64,000 nt of DNA, taken from assembly GCA_030867875.1 (NCBI GenBank), contig JAOWCC010000930.1, positions 434,001 through 498,000 of the forward strand, given 5' to 3'. A model generated the notes under the pieces. That model had not been told where the DNA came from, did not search any database, and saw only the letters and a list, made by a program, of their open reading frames with translations. Source of the stretch: Actinernus sp. WN-2022 (lineage: Eukaryota > Cnidaria > Anthozoa > Actiniaria > Actinernidae). Shown piece by piece: positions 43,553 through 54,348 of this stretch; the stretch's first letter is position 1; each line of letters opens with the position of its first letter. The position numbers and the translations under genes were made by a program.

Positions 43553-44409
43553 AATGGCGGCTTATAGTGAGTGAGACTCAGTAGGTTCTTTATACTGTTT
43601 ATAGACCTTCCAACGCAAAGAAAACCGAAACTTTCTGTGATGAAATAAGAATATAGTAGCGGAAGGAGAGTTATATTAGCTTAAACGTAGCCATTGTGAT
43701 TAAAAAGCCATTTTTGGATTTGTCCTCTCTCCGGCGTCTGTCTGTCCAAGTCCGGTTGCTTGGCGGCAATTATTTAGAGGAGAAAGGCCTGAAACCCAGT
43801 TTATATCCCAGCAAACATTGCAGGATTTAGGTTAACACAACAAGATGGCGGACAGAAAGCAATATGGTGGCAAATGGTGACGTTTATCTCCTTTCTCGTC
43901 AAGTTTTCTTCGAAAATGTAATCCTACATGGCGTCCTGGCACTAACATTATTTCGACGAAACTCAGACGTCTTTGGAAGTACTTTGGAGGAGTGTTATTG
44001 TACGTTTTATTGGCGATTTGGATACATTGAACACTGCTTTATTGACATGGAGGCGAACATTTTTGCCTCACCAAAGACTTGTCGTACTGTTGTACCTCAA
44101 ACTGTGCATGGGTTCAGCCAGATTACAGACAACAACAGGGAGAACGAGGAGAATTTGAAGGGTGAAATGGACTTCTCGGAGAAGTACTTTGCCGACGATC
44201 TCAGGGATTGTTTGTGACATCATTACACAGCTTAATCGGTAAGTTATTGGTCTCGATGCGAACTAATATGAAATGAAACTTAGAAGGTCTTCAAATTTGA
44301 AAAGTTTTATGTTTTTCATACATTTTCTTATACGAATCGACAGCCATTTTAGACACTGATGCGCATGTCCGCCGCCATCTTGTCTCATATTTCTGGCAAT
44401 GAGTAAACG
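43553..44409. other. Foreign or rearranged segment between gag and protease remnants
   Basis: The retroelement coding pattern is lost here. The edges show an inverted pair CATTGCCAGAAAT (43491) and ATTTCTGGCAATG (44390), which may be an insertion's ends. A 117-codon plus-strand ORF (43864-44217) has no recognised features. Confidence 0.35.
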
Positions 44410-45289
44410 CTAGAAATCATCATTTGTCACTGAATCTTGATCACCAGCTTGGCCTTCATGAACATTGTGTACACCCTCGCGTGAGTTTTGTAAATCCCTT
44501 CGCCCTCTTCCTCGACTCTTCTCTCGACCACGTCCACGACCACGACTTGAACTGCGGACCTGTACTTGCTTGTAGTGGCAGCAGACCTCGAAGTGACCCA
44601 TATTTCCACACTTCACACACTTGTGTTCACGGGAAATACGACAATCTTTGCTTAAGTGTCCCACTTTGTCACACTTCCAACATTTTCCTTTGAATTTTGT
44701 CGAACTGTCATATTTGTGACTGGTTTTAACACTGTTTACTTGACTCTCAGGCATGAGAGTGAGTGCCTCTTTGTCATGGTACTGACTAACAACTTCTAGT
44801 AGTTTACTTAGAGTCAATACATCTTCGCGATACAATTTTGATTTTAAGGGTTTGTCTTTAATGTACGAGATTACATGATCTCTCACCTGGTTGTCTTTTT
44901 CCTCCCCGTAATCACAGTGCTCTACCAGGGTTTCAGGCGTGTCACGAAGTTGTTTATTGTTTCACCAGGGTTTGGTTTCGTTGCTAGAAACGTCTGTCTC
45001 GCCATGGGGATATTTTTCTTCAGTTTGAAGTGTTCTGACAGACAATCCATGGCCTTCGTATAATCTTTGGCTTCTCCTTTTACGGGTATATTTTGAAAAC
45101 ATCTCGCACTCCTGGTCCAGCAATATGCAAAAGAAGGGCTCACTTTTGTGTCACGTCAGCAACTCCCGAAGCGGCTACGTACAGCTCGAATTCCGCTTTC
45201 CATATTCGCCATCTTTGAGCCAAAGTCGCCGGTTCGCCCACAGCATCGAACGGTTTCAAACCCGGTAAACCACTTAAACATACCGCCAT
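44410..45289 (-). pseudogene. Gypsy-type gag with two zinc knuckles, frame-broken
   Basis: ATG 45289 begins a gag whose early part reads LAQRWRIWKAEFELYVAASG, then a TGA near 45140. A shifted frame carries AMDCLSEHFKLKKNIPMARQ and NNFVTRLK, and after another shift near 44905 the last 158 codons run VRDHVISYIKDKPLKSKLYR to two CCHC knuckles (CWKCDKVGHLSKDC and CVKCGNMGHFEVCC) and an Arg/Gly-rich tail (SSRGRGRGREKSRGRGRR). Gag packages the retroelement RNA. It lies just inside the LTR and PBS-like site. Confidence 0.8.
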
Positions 45290-45372
45290 TTCCTGTCTCT
45301 TTTACCTTCTTTAACTCTTGGATGACTGTCGGTGGTATTACGGGCGTTTTCTTTTTTATCCTCGTCACCAAA

Positions 45373-45808
45373 TGTGGTATTTAGGACCCCGACTTACAAA
45401 CAACAATATTTATTGTCTAAAATAGTAATGGCGGACTTACATGTGTTTCCCTACATCCGGGACCTTTCTATCCTATGATGCAGTGCGTACACCACAGGTA
45501 CTTTCAGAATACTGTTGCCTGATTAACCGCTCCACATTTAAAAATGTCCTGTGGTACGTCAGTATATAAGAGAGAGCCTGTGCTGCGTGTAATTATTATC
45601 AGAATAGGCGCCCGCCATCTTTATTTCCAGAGGATGTAGTGCTGTGCAGTGCTGTGCGTGATATGGTAAATTTCTACAGAAGTAGGAGGCCTTAGTATTG
45701 GGGCTTATTTCCAATTGTGCATCGTTTGTAAGACGATGGTTAGGGATGAATATAAACGTTAACTGAATCAATCTGATCGGCGACAGTAAGAGTTTTCTCG
45801 CCGTCACA
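45373..45808 (-). repeat. 5' LTR of a gypsy-type retrotransposon (minus orientation)
   Basis: The segment begins TGTGGTATTTAGG and ends CCGTCACA, giving the TG...CA ends expected of LTRs on either strand. On the minus strand it contains a TATATAC promoter-like motif (about 45560), an AATAAA (about 45410), and is followed at once by TTTGGTGACGAGG, a typical gypsy primer-binding region, then by gag. The partner LTR was not found. Confidence 0.65.
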
Positions 45809-46130
45809 GGTGAACATATCTCCGAAGCCCAGAACTGTACGGGGGAGTTTTCTGGTAAGTTTCATCAGTGGGAAAGTCAGGAGAAGCCGTTAAATCTGAA
45901 CATGTGCTATCGATGCTTCGCTTCAACGCTAACAGAAAATAGACGGCTTTTTAAGGATCCTCTTCTAGCTTAGATACATCCTGGTAGCTCTGTGATACCT
46001 TTCCACTGCCGGTTTCTTTATCCAAGTAAACTCCATTTAAAACCGTTTAGCAGACCTGTTTTCACTACGTCGTTCGCCGCGTGGAAATACCGTTAATCGC
46101 ATCTCGCCCACCCTAGATTCAGGGATACCA
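45809..46130. other. Non-coding, nothing recognised
   Basis: Unique-looking flank between the LTR and repeat B. Confidence 0.35.
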
Positions 46131-48195
46131 TATAGCTTGGCCGCCATCTTAGATCGTCAAATCACGTGACAAAATACTCCCAAAATCTGGGAGTATTTGA
46201 TCACGTGATCCATCCTTTACAACGATCTTCTCTGGAGTAGCCGCCATCTTGGATCTGACCGAGAAGACCCTGGGGACGAGGTCTTGTTTTATATTCGGGT
46301 AATTTCGAAACCGATATTTCGGATTTCGGAATCCTTGGAATCATGTTTCTGTAAAAAATTACGGTATTATTTTCGTTTCGAAATGTTTTCAAAAAGCATT
46401 TCGACTCGAAACCATTTCGAAATTTTCCAGAAAGCATTTCGATTCGAAACCATTTCGAAACTATTTCGAACTATTTCGACGTGATTTCATAGTTTCGAAT
46501 GCTTTCGGAATAGTTTCGATTTCCACAGTGATTTACGAAAGCCGGGCCATACGAGGCTAATGTTTTATGACCCAGCATGCATTGCAAGCACAACTTTCCG
46601 AAATATTTCGACATAGTTCACAATCGATCGAAATGATTCCGAAATAGTTCGGAATAGTTCCGGAAAATTTTCGAAACGAAAATAATATCGTAATTTTAAT
46701 ATCGTATTTTTTTACGGATGGCGCTCCATAGTATTAAAGGAAGCGGCCCCTGTCGAAAGATAGTTCGGAGCCGACAGTTCGTGAATTCTCCGGTTGTTTA
46801 TATAGGGAAAGCTTCGCGAAAGTCTTTGATATTTGGTGTGGCAAGACTCCAAATAAACGCGAACGATAGCCTAGAGTTGTGCCGAAGTCTCATCCCATAA
46901 AAGACGACTAAATCCTCACTCGGATAGGAAATTGAGAGCCTAAGGGGGTGTTCATTATTTATGGGTTGGGGGGGGGGGTCGGTTAAATCATTGGGGGGGA
47001 GGGGGGGCAACAAAAGTTTCAAGTGCTTTTTTAGGCCAGGGGGGTCATCAAAGATTTTACCTACTCCTTGGGGGGTCATCAAAGTTTTGACATACCTGTC
47101 GTGTAAAATGAAATTGTTGTTGTAATGCTAAGGCAATGTTTAGTCTCCAGAACACAGGAAACCAATGTTTTAGAGAGCAGTAAAATCTCAAAAATTTAGG
47201 CTTGGGCCTTCGGCCCTCGCAACATTTCAAAAATGTATTCTGCTTTGTTTACTTTATATGCAAGATGGTATTCTCAAAGCTCATGATCAAAGGCAAATCC
47301 CCATAGGAGAGATAATGCATTGGTGTTCAGGAGATTTGTTTAATGCCAATGCTGAGCTCTTTTTCCTTCATTTATTTATTTGAGACTACGGAACAATGCA
47401 ATATGATGCACTAGAATGCAATATAATGGTTCAATTTGAAGTACCCATCCGGGAAGGACAGCTAGGTAGAGATTTTCAGAAGAATACATGTATACTGATA
47501 TATATACTTTATATATGTTATGTTCACACCACGATTCATTGCAAACCTAACCCCCAAATAAAACAAACCCTAACCATTTTCGATCCCAAATCATTTTAGA
47601 ACGACTCTAAATACACCTGAACCATAATGGATAATTTTTGTACTTTTGAAGTGGCCTAGTTTAACTCTGGGAATCGTGGTGTGCCATAACATGAAGTCGA
47701 AAGATTCGTCGGCCATTTGACATGATGAGTTCATTGTTCGAAGCCCTAGCCTTGCGTGCGTCAAAATGTGATTGATGGAATGTCAATCATAGAACTCGAG
47801 CCGCGCCAATCAGAAACCCCGTTCGTGAACGAACCCCGGGGTGTTTCTGCAAGCGTTTCCTTCTTCTCTCCTCCCCTCCCCCTCCTTCCATGTTTGCTCT
47901 CGCCCCATTTTTCGCGCGGCCAAATGTTCCGAATAAAACATCTCACTACATCGGAGAAACGGGATCGCGGAAAATTTTCAAAATACCCTCCCCCCCACCC
48001 CCGAAAAAAAAACCAGCAAAAAAAACCGGCCCCCGGCCCTCTCCATCAATTTTCAATTGCCCATCCCTAAATCTAGTTGCCGATGAGAATAAAGCTTTTA
48101 GCGTTAATTTCATATTTGTGTTGCAAAATCGTTTCTTCAACAAGGGCCATAAAGTGGTTCAATGTTAAATGCGTAATGTTCAAAAGTTAAGTTAA
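46131..48195. repeat. Repeat B, copy 1 (about 2.06 kb)
   Basis: Highly similar over its length to 56278-58288. It begins TTGGCCGCCATCTTAGATCG, has an early hairpin (CACGTGACAAAATACTCCC and complement), a TTTCGAAA cluster (46300-46720), G-rich tracts (46966-47050) and a right end GTTCAAAAGTTAAGTTAA. No transposase is visible, so it is probably a non-autonomous or dead element. Short ORFs (for example 46718-46900) are shared by both copies at nearly the same sequence. Confidence 0.85.
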
Positions 48196-48850
48196 GGTAG
48201 TAGATACCCCCAAAAATGTCAAAAATGGAACAAGTTTGGAACAGATTTATTTCAAACTTTGTCAGTAAACTACTAAATAAAACTCCCCAAGTACATAGTA
48301 CAGGTATTGAGCTTCACAAAAAAAAATCACAAAAACTTTTTTTGTACAATTCTAGGGGGGAGGGGGAAGCTGAATTTTGACACCTGCTGGGCATGGTACT
48401 TTTCTTGGGGCAGGTCAATCTTTAGAACACACAGCCCAAACTAAACCAAACTTGGCTTGAATGTGCAGTACACATAGGAGAATGCAATGATCTATTTTTT
48501 GTTATACTCAGGGGGGTCGTGTTGCCATGGCAACGACCAAAGCTAAAAAAATGAAAGGTTTGGTGTTTCACTTCTATTTAGTAAAGCATGCTTTCAAAAT
48601 CAGACTCTAAAAATCACTCCATTGCATTCTACACTAAAAAATCTATGGGAGTGCCAAGTTTTATGAATAGTGCACCTTCCATTCTCAAGAACGACCTGCC
48701 CCAAAACCCGGAACCCTTCAAAACCCTAAAGTTTTAGTTTGTGATTTTTATGCATTTTTTTAAAGAAAAAATATGCTTACACTATTTCAATAAGTCACAA
48801 ACTATGGAAATATAATAGAAATGTCATAAGGACCCTACTAGGACTTGAGA
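48196..48850. other. Non-coding, 3' flank of the Mutator-like ORF
   Basis: AT-rich, with a GGGGGGAGGGGG run near 48355. Probably the 3' part of the Mutator-like element, whose ends were not identified. Confidence 0.35.
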
Positions 48851-50143
48851 TTATGGTCCAAAGGCACCAGCTTCATACATTGGCCCCTCACGCTCCTCAT
48901 TTGCATCAACGTTTTTCTTTCTCTCACTACGGCGAATTTGCCGCTGCAATTTGACTGCTTCTGTTGACTTCTGAGCAGCTGCATATAGCCTCTGTTCGTC
49001 AATGGCTGCAAACCCAGCTTTGCAGTTCTCCCCAACTTCACAGTTTAGACCCTTGAGCATTGTTGCTAATGTTCTGGCTCCACTGTTGAACAGTGCAACA
49101 GCAATAGCACAAGCAGTCTCCACGGTCTCCGGGCCGCTGAATATTTCTTTTGGAGACATATCCCAAACCAAATGATTCAGGGCTTCATTGGCATTTTGGG
49201 TGAGCCCTTTTAGAACACTCTCCAGCAAGCTCCTTTCCCATAAAGCCTCAAATGTAGGCAGGATCTCCAGCATTACAGCTTCCGCAACTTTCTTTGGTAT
49301 GAATGTACTCGTACCAGCTGCCTGGTCCTTCTGCCACTTACACCACGAATCCCTTCCAACTGGACAGTATTCGTGTTTGGGATTCTCCTCAGTTGAGGCA
49401 TAGTGATGCCAAATAGCTTTCACTGCTGTGGCCATTCCTTCTAAATCCCCTTTGTTTTTTCTCAGGGCTTTCCCATAGTACCTTTGAAAGGTGTCAATCA
49501 AGTTATCAGTGAGGCGGTTACGCCCCCCGATAGTTTTGCCGTCTCGGAGCTTTTGCCCTTTCAAATCCCTCTTTTTCTTTCTCAGCCTCCCTCCCATTCT
49601 CTTTTGAATGTGCCCAATACATTCAACTTTGCTAATAGTAACTGCATCCCCATATGGCTTGGACTTTGCTACATTTCCATGAGAGGAGCAGTCACCATCA
49701 CCAACAAATTCTGTGTACTGCAGTTTGTGCATTTCCTGTGATCTGGCCCACATGTCCACAGCACCGGCAGACTCCATTGCTTTTGACGACTTGTCAAAGT
49801 TGGCTGTGCATTTGGGGCCATGCACTTCCATCCAATCTATGTACTCCTGGGAGGTGGGGTCCAGATCTTTCTTGGACCGACATTTGTAGCACACTTTGCT
49901 CTTCATTTCATAGTCCACCACCTTCCCAGATTCCACATGAATGGCAGAAACCATGCCATAAAGGGACTGATAACCTCTTCTTGCCCATGTTCCATCGCAT
50001 GAAACTGAAACATTCAGCATTTCATCTTTATTTGCAACCTTAGCATTGGACCTAATTTCTTTAACAGCCTTTTTCATCTCACTCTCTGCAACCTGATGTG
50101 ACACTCGAGCAATCACTTTCACATGACTTGAGAACGATTTGTT
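48851..50143 (-). pseudogene. Mutator-like (MULE) transposase, N-terminally truncated
   Basis: The 423-codon frame begins at a GTG (50122), and the open frame extends only to a stop at 50144-50146, with no ATG upstream. The catalytic triad of Mutator-like transposases is visible: D43 in VSCDGTW, D142/D144 in FVGDGDCSSH and E313 in NANEALNHLVW. A CYKC...HGPKC cysteine cluster lies between the first two, and the KVECIGHIQKRMGGRLRKKK block follows the second. The C-terminal Lys-rich tail (RRSERKKNVDANEE) is complete. Such proteins cut and move DNA. The usual N-terminal 100-200 residues are missing, so this is either truncated or spliced from an upstream exon. Confidence 0.8.
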
Positions 50144-50216
50144 TTAACGGGGCCAGGCATATTCATAATGGCAGAAAACTTCACCAGAGCGGCCCTACCA
50201 TTCAAAATATAATATT

Positions 50217-50950
50217 TTTTCACCTGATTTAGAGAGCTACGTTGAATACGCTGGTGCAATCAGTTTTGAAATTGGATGAAAATTGACGGAGTTAGAATTT
50301 TTTGATTTCACTTTTGTTAAATGTCGAGAGTGCTTAACCCCAACCAAACCTTTTTATCTGTTCTAAGATGCGCTCTATAGATCTAATATGATGGCTGGAT
50401 AGAGCAAAGGTGAACCTATACAAATTTGGTAGTCTCACGTAATCACAACAAATGGTTGCCTAGCAACAGTCGCTGAACTTTGAACAACTTTTACGCATAG
50501 AAGCAGTCAAAATATTAGAATTTTTCACCTGTTCGAGAGAGCTACATTATCCCTTGATATGATGGTGCAATTAGTTTTGAAATTAGATGTAAATTGGTGT
50601 AAGTTTTTGAAATGACTGAATTGAGAATTTTTCTTTTTTTGATAAATTTTGAAAACATACTTTAAAAAAAAAAACTTTCTAAAAGACATTTCACTTTCTA
50701 AATATATTATTACATGGTTGGATAGAGCGATAAATTCAGCGTACGAATTTAGCAGTCCCATGTCACACAAGCAAATTGTTGCCTTGCAACAGAGTACGAA
50801 GTTCAATCAATGTTTACTCATGGTTGCTCAAAGCATTTTTGAAAAATGAAACATGATCTAGATAGCTACGGCATTGCTTAGTACGTTAATGTAATCTATT
50901 TTGAAATTAGATGAAAATTAATGGAGTTATGAATTTTTGATTGGACAGGA
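50217..50950. repeat. Three diverged copies of a roughly 310-bp repeat
   Basis: TTTTGAAATTGGATGAAAAT (50266), TTTTGAAATTAGATGTAAAT (50576) and TTTTGAAATTAGATGAAAAT (50899) head similar blocks, each preceded by AGAGAGCTAC or ATAGCTACG. It lies upstream of the Mutator-like ORF and may be its degenerate end region. Confidence 0.6.
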
Positions 50951-52195
50951 TTGACGTTGGAAAAGAGGTAGAAATTTGCTTTTTTGTATCGAAAATTGCC
51001 GAATATCGATTTTCATACCAATGCTTTCTATGTCAAAATTTAATATTATGCAATATACCTTACACTATTGCATAGCACAGAATCTGCGGTACATTTCTGT
51101 CAAAGATTAGTGGGAGGTATGTTGCTTAATTGTGGAGTTATGTTAAGTTATGACATGACTCAAAATCAAGTTTTCGAAGAAAAATATGACCCTCTTCAAA
51201 AATTTAAATTTTAAACGGCCACTAATACATACCGTTAAGATATTAACGAAGTGCAATGACACTTGTCAATAGACCTACTTCTGGGCTATCAGAAAGCTCC
51301 TGATAAGTTTCCTCAGAAATGACGTCATCGCGAGATATGGTGGCACAACCATGGCTCAAACAGGATATTTAACTCAAAATTCTGTTGTTACCACTCATGC
51401 AAATCGAAAACTAAATACAGCAGTGTGTAACTGGGACGGTGGGCAATCTTTTTGATGGTCATGTATCCTTCGACTTTTTGCTGTCTTAGACCAGTTTCCC
51501 TTGAGGTAGTCTCAGAAATTTTACCCTAGAGTAACTCAGCGAATATTTGACCAAACATCATAATTTTTGTATGACAGGTGTGGCCGATGAAGATTAGCTG
51601 TTAGTTTCAGTTTTAGCTCATTTGCTTAAAATATGAATTTATAATGAGGCAAAAACCTAACTTCGCCGTATTAATAGCTAAACGAACAATTTCACATGGA
51701 AACGATAGATATGATAATGCATAACGACCTCTCAAAATTTGATTTGATTTGCATAAAATAAAGTGGTTCAAAACCCTAACCCGTAACCTATTTAAAAAAA
51801 CACTAACCCTGAACTATGATAAGAAGTTTAAAAATTGAATTAAAAATCAGATATTTGTCTACCAAAGTTCATATTTGGATGACGTCTAGCATTCGAGAGT
51901 GTACTTCAGGAACATGCTTTTTATGTATATTTACCACCATTTTGAATTTATAATTCGTATGCCACTTTTTTTCGAATTACATGCACTCATTGATTTACTA
52001 CGCCTTTAATATTTGGTCAAATTCAATGAAAATGACTACGAACATGACGGGTCGATGTAGCTACAATATACTGAAAGGATATCGAAATAGCCATTTTGGT
52101 TAGGGAGTTATAGCGAAAAAGGTAAAAAATACAAACACAAAGGGGTACTAGACAGTGTATGACTACTCTTTTCTCTACCTAAAATGCATCTAATA
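50951..52195. other. Non-coding, nothing recognised
   Basis: AT-rich. One GACGTCATCGCG site near 51321. No supported ORF or repeat. Confidence 0.35.
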
Positions 52196-52568
52196 CAGGA
52201 GCCCATTACCAGGAGCGTTCCTCTGTTATGGGTTGGGTCCCCAGCACAGAGGTAGATGATGCTATTTTTAGATTCGAAATTCCCGCGAAAAGAGGTTGCC
52301 GCCATGTTGGTGTCCTTAAACAATAGATTCCTCGTTAGCTTCTTTTGTTGGGGCACCAACATTTGAATCTCTGGGGATTGAGTGAAAACCAGCAATTCGA
52401 ATTCCCGCGGTGAAAGTGAGAAGAATGATAATGAGAAGTGACGTTAGCTATCTGATTGGCTAAGAATAGCCTACCTTTGTTCTTTTTCGCGCGAAACGCA
52501 ATGCTAAAAATAGCATCATCTACCTCTGTGCTGGGGTACAGACACAGTGGGGAAGATGGACGCTCCTG
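52196..52568. mobile_element. hAT MITE with perfect 8-bp target duplication
   Basis: Ends CAGGAG..CTCCTG, inner arms CCCAGCACAGAGGTAGATGA and its complement, and an 8-bp duplication ATCTAATA at 52188-52195 and 52569-52576. These three features define a hAT-type element. Internal block AATAGATTCCTCGTTAGCTT is shared with the MITE at 28641-28771. Confidence 0.9.
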
Positions 52569-52609
52569 ATCTAATATTTATTCTTTTTGGACATGTTAAA
52601 GAGCTCTGA

Positions 52610-53129
52610 TAGGCCTGAGCGGATTGTGCTAGCATAATATTTGGCATAATTGGAGCAAACGAGCATAATTTTTCAAAGAAGCACTGCTCGAGCATAATTA
52701 CCAGATTGTAGCATAATTTGAAGCATTAAAGACAAAACCAATGCTATTATTGCTTTTATAGTGCCTTTCCTAATTATTAGCTGGTATATTTTGCTTCGAT
52801 TCAAAAAATTTCCAAAGCAAATACCTGAATTTCACTTAACGAGTGTGCGTTAAACGTGAAAAAAAGCCGTCTTTTGTTCAGAGCGTGGGAACAGTCACGC
52901 CTGATTGGTTTCTGTGTCCGTTGGTACTAAAAAGTCTATAAAATGTTGTGTGAACAACTAAAAATGCCGCGCATCAACTTCGAAAAACGTTTTTTTGTGT
53001 GAGCATAATTGTGTAATCTACGAGCATAATTTTTGAACTTTGGCATAATTTGGGCATAATTCGACAAAATTCGGAGCAGTGCTAGCGGCATAATATGCCA
53101 CTTTTAGGAGCACAATCCGCTCAGGCCTA
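52610..53129. mobile_element. hAT MITE with GAGCATAATT subterminal repeats
   Basis: TAGGCCTGAGCGGATTGTGC (52610) and its exact complement ending 53129 are flanked by the 8-bp duplication AGCTCTGA (52602-52609 and 53130-53137). GAGCATAATT or GGCATAATT is repeated at least ten times towards both ends, as transposase-binding subterminal repeats usually are. There is no transposase ORF. Confidence 0.9.
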
Positions 53130-53137
53130 AGCTCTGA

Positions 53138-53914
53138 GAGTATTTTCAAATACAATTTTTTTAATTTTTTTTAATGAATTCCGGACATTTAAAAAAATTA
53201 TCAATATTACGATTTGAAAAATTCAATTATTAATACCTCTAAAAGTAAAATGGGTGTTAACACTAAATTGATAGTTTTGGATATATATCAACGAGATGTT
53301 TCCAACGAGGTATACCATGTTGAGTTTGGATGAATATTCGCCGAGTTATTCACGAAAATACACTTGTACAAAGTGTTATTTTAGTGTTTTTTTTAATCAA
53401 GGATGTTCCCGTAATCCAATCTAGCTGAGCTTCGAGTATGTTAGTATCCCTTACCCATAGACTACTCTCAAGTAAACTCCATCCAAATCGGTTGAAAATT
53501 GATGATTTTAGGTTTTTAGGTCTTTACTCGAAAAGTGAGCTAAAGTAAGGTTGTAGTACAGTTTCATGAGATTTTTGGTGGCCCTTCAGATGGATGAAGG
53601 AGACTGCAGGGCTAGACTTTCCTTATACCAAAATGAAGCCCTTGCTCAGCCCTATCGATTCCAATGATGACTTTTCAATTTGACCCACGCAAGGGTCATA
53701 GGTCAGGGTTTGAAGTTATATACTTTTTAAACTGTGGGGTCCACGGGAATGGTCACAGCTTAATTTATTCCGAAATCCTATCAATCATGGTATCGTAGTA
53801 AAGCTGGAGAAACAGACTACCTTAACTCAGAAACAGATCTGAAATCGATTGCATATTGAGAGAGTTCTTAATTTTTGAAAAAGTGGTACAAACGTATCAA
53901 AAAGGGGTCAATCA
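53138..53914. other. Non-coding, nothing recognised
   Basis: AT-rich, no ORF or clear repeat. Confidence 0.35.
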
Positions 53915-53940
53915 TAGTTAGGGTTAGGGTTAGGGTTAGG
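53915..53940. repeat. Short interstitial telomere-like TTAGGG run
   Basis: About four TTAGGG units, leading directly into the GCGGACCGCGG minisatellite. TTAGGG is the metazoan telomere unit. A few copies inside a chromosome arm are not by themselves evidence of a telomere end. Confidence 0.8.
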
Positions 53941-54245
53941 GACTGCGGACCGCGGTAGCAGTACTTTACTATACTTAAAATACTTAAAGTTAATTGACAT
54001 TCATTGACTGCGGGACTGCGGACCGCGGTAGCAGTACTTTACTATACTTAAAATACTTAAAGTTAATTGACAGTCATTGACTGCGGGACTGCGGACCGTG
54101 GTAGCAGTACTTTACTATACTTAAAGTTCATTGAGATTCATCGACTGCGGGACTGCGGACCGCGGTAGCAGTACTTCACTATACTTAAAGTTCATTGACA
54201 TTCGTCGACTGCGGGACTGCGGACCGCGGTAGCAGTACTTTACTA
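53941..54245. repeat. Minisatellite with GCGGACCGCGG palindrome
   Basis: Five units of 63-80 bases share GGACTGCGGACCGCGGTAGC, AGTACTTTACTATACTTAAA and TTGACATTCATTGACTGCGG. Unit length varies because one ACTTAAAATACTTAAAG block is duplicated or lost. Confidence 0.9.
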
Positions 54246-54348
54246 TACCATACAATATGGTACAATATAATAGCATGACCGAAGACCTTGGTTCCATCGT
54301 TTTTTAGGTCGTGCCTTCAAAAGTGACAGGGTATTCTAAAATCGCTCC

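Noticed and set aside
43864..44217. 117-codon plus-strand ORF
   Set aside because: No recognisable motif; lies in a rearranged segment of a dead retroelement.
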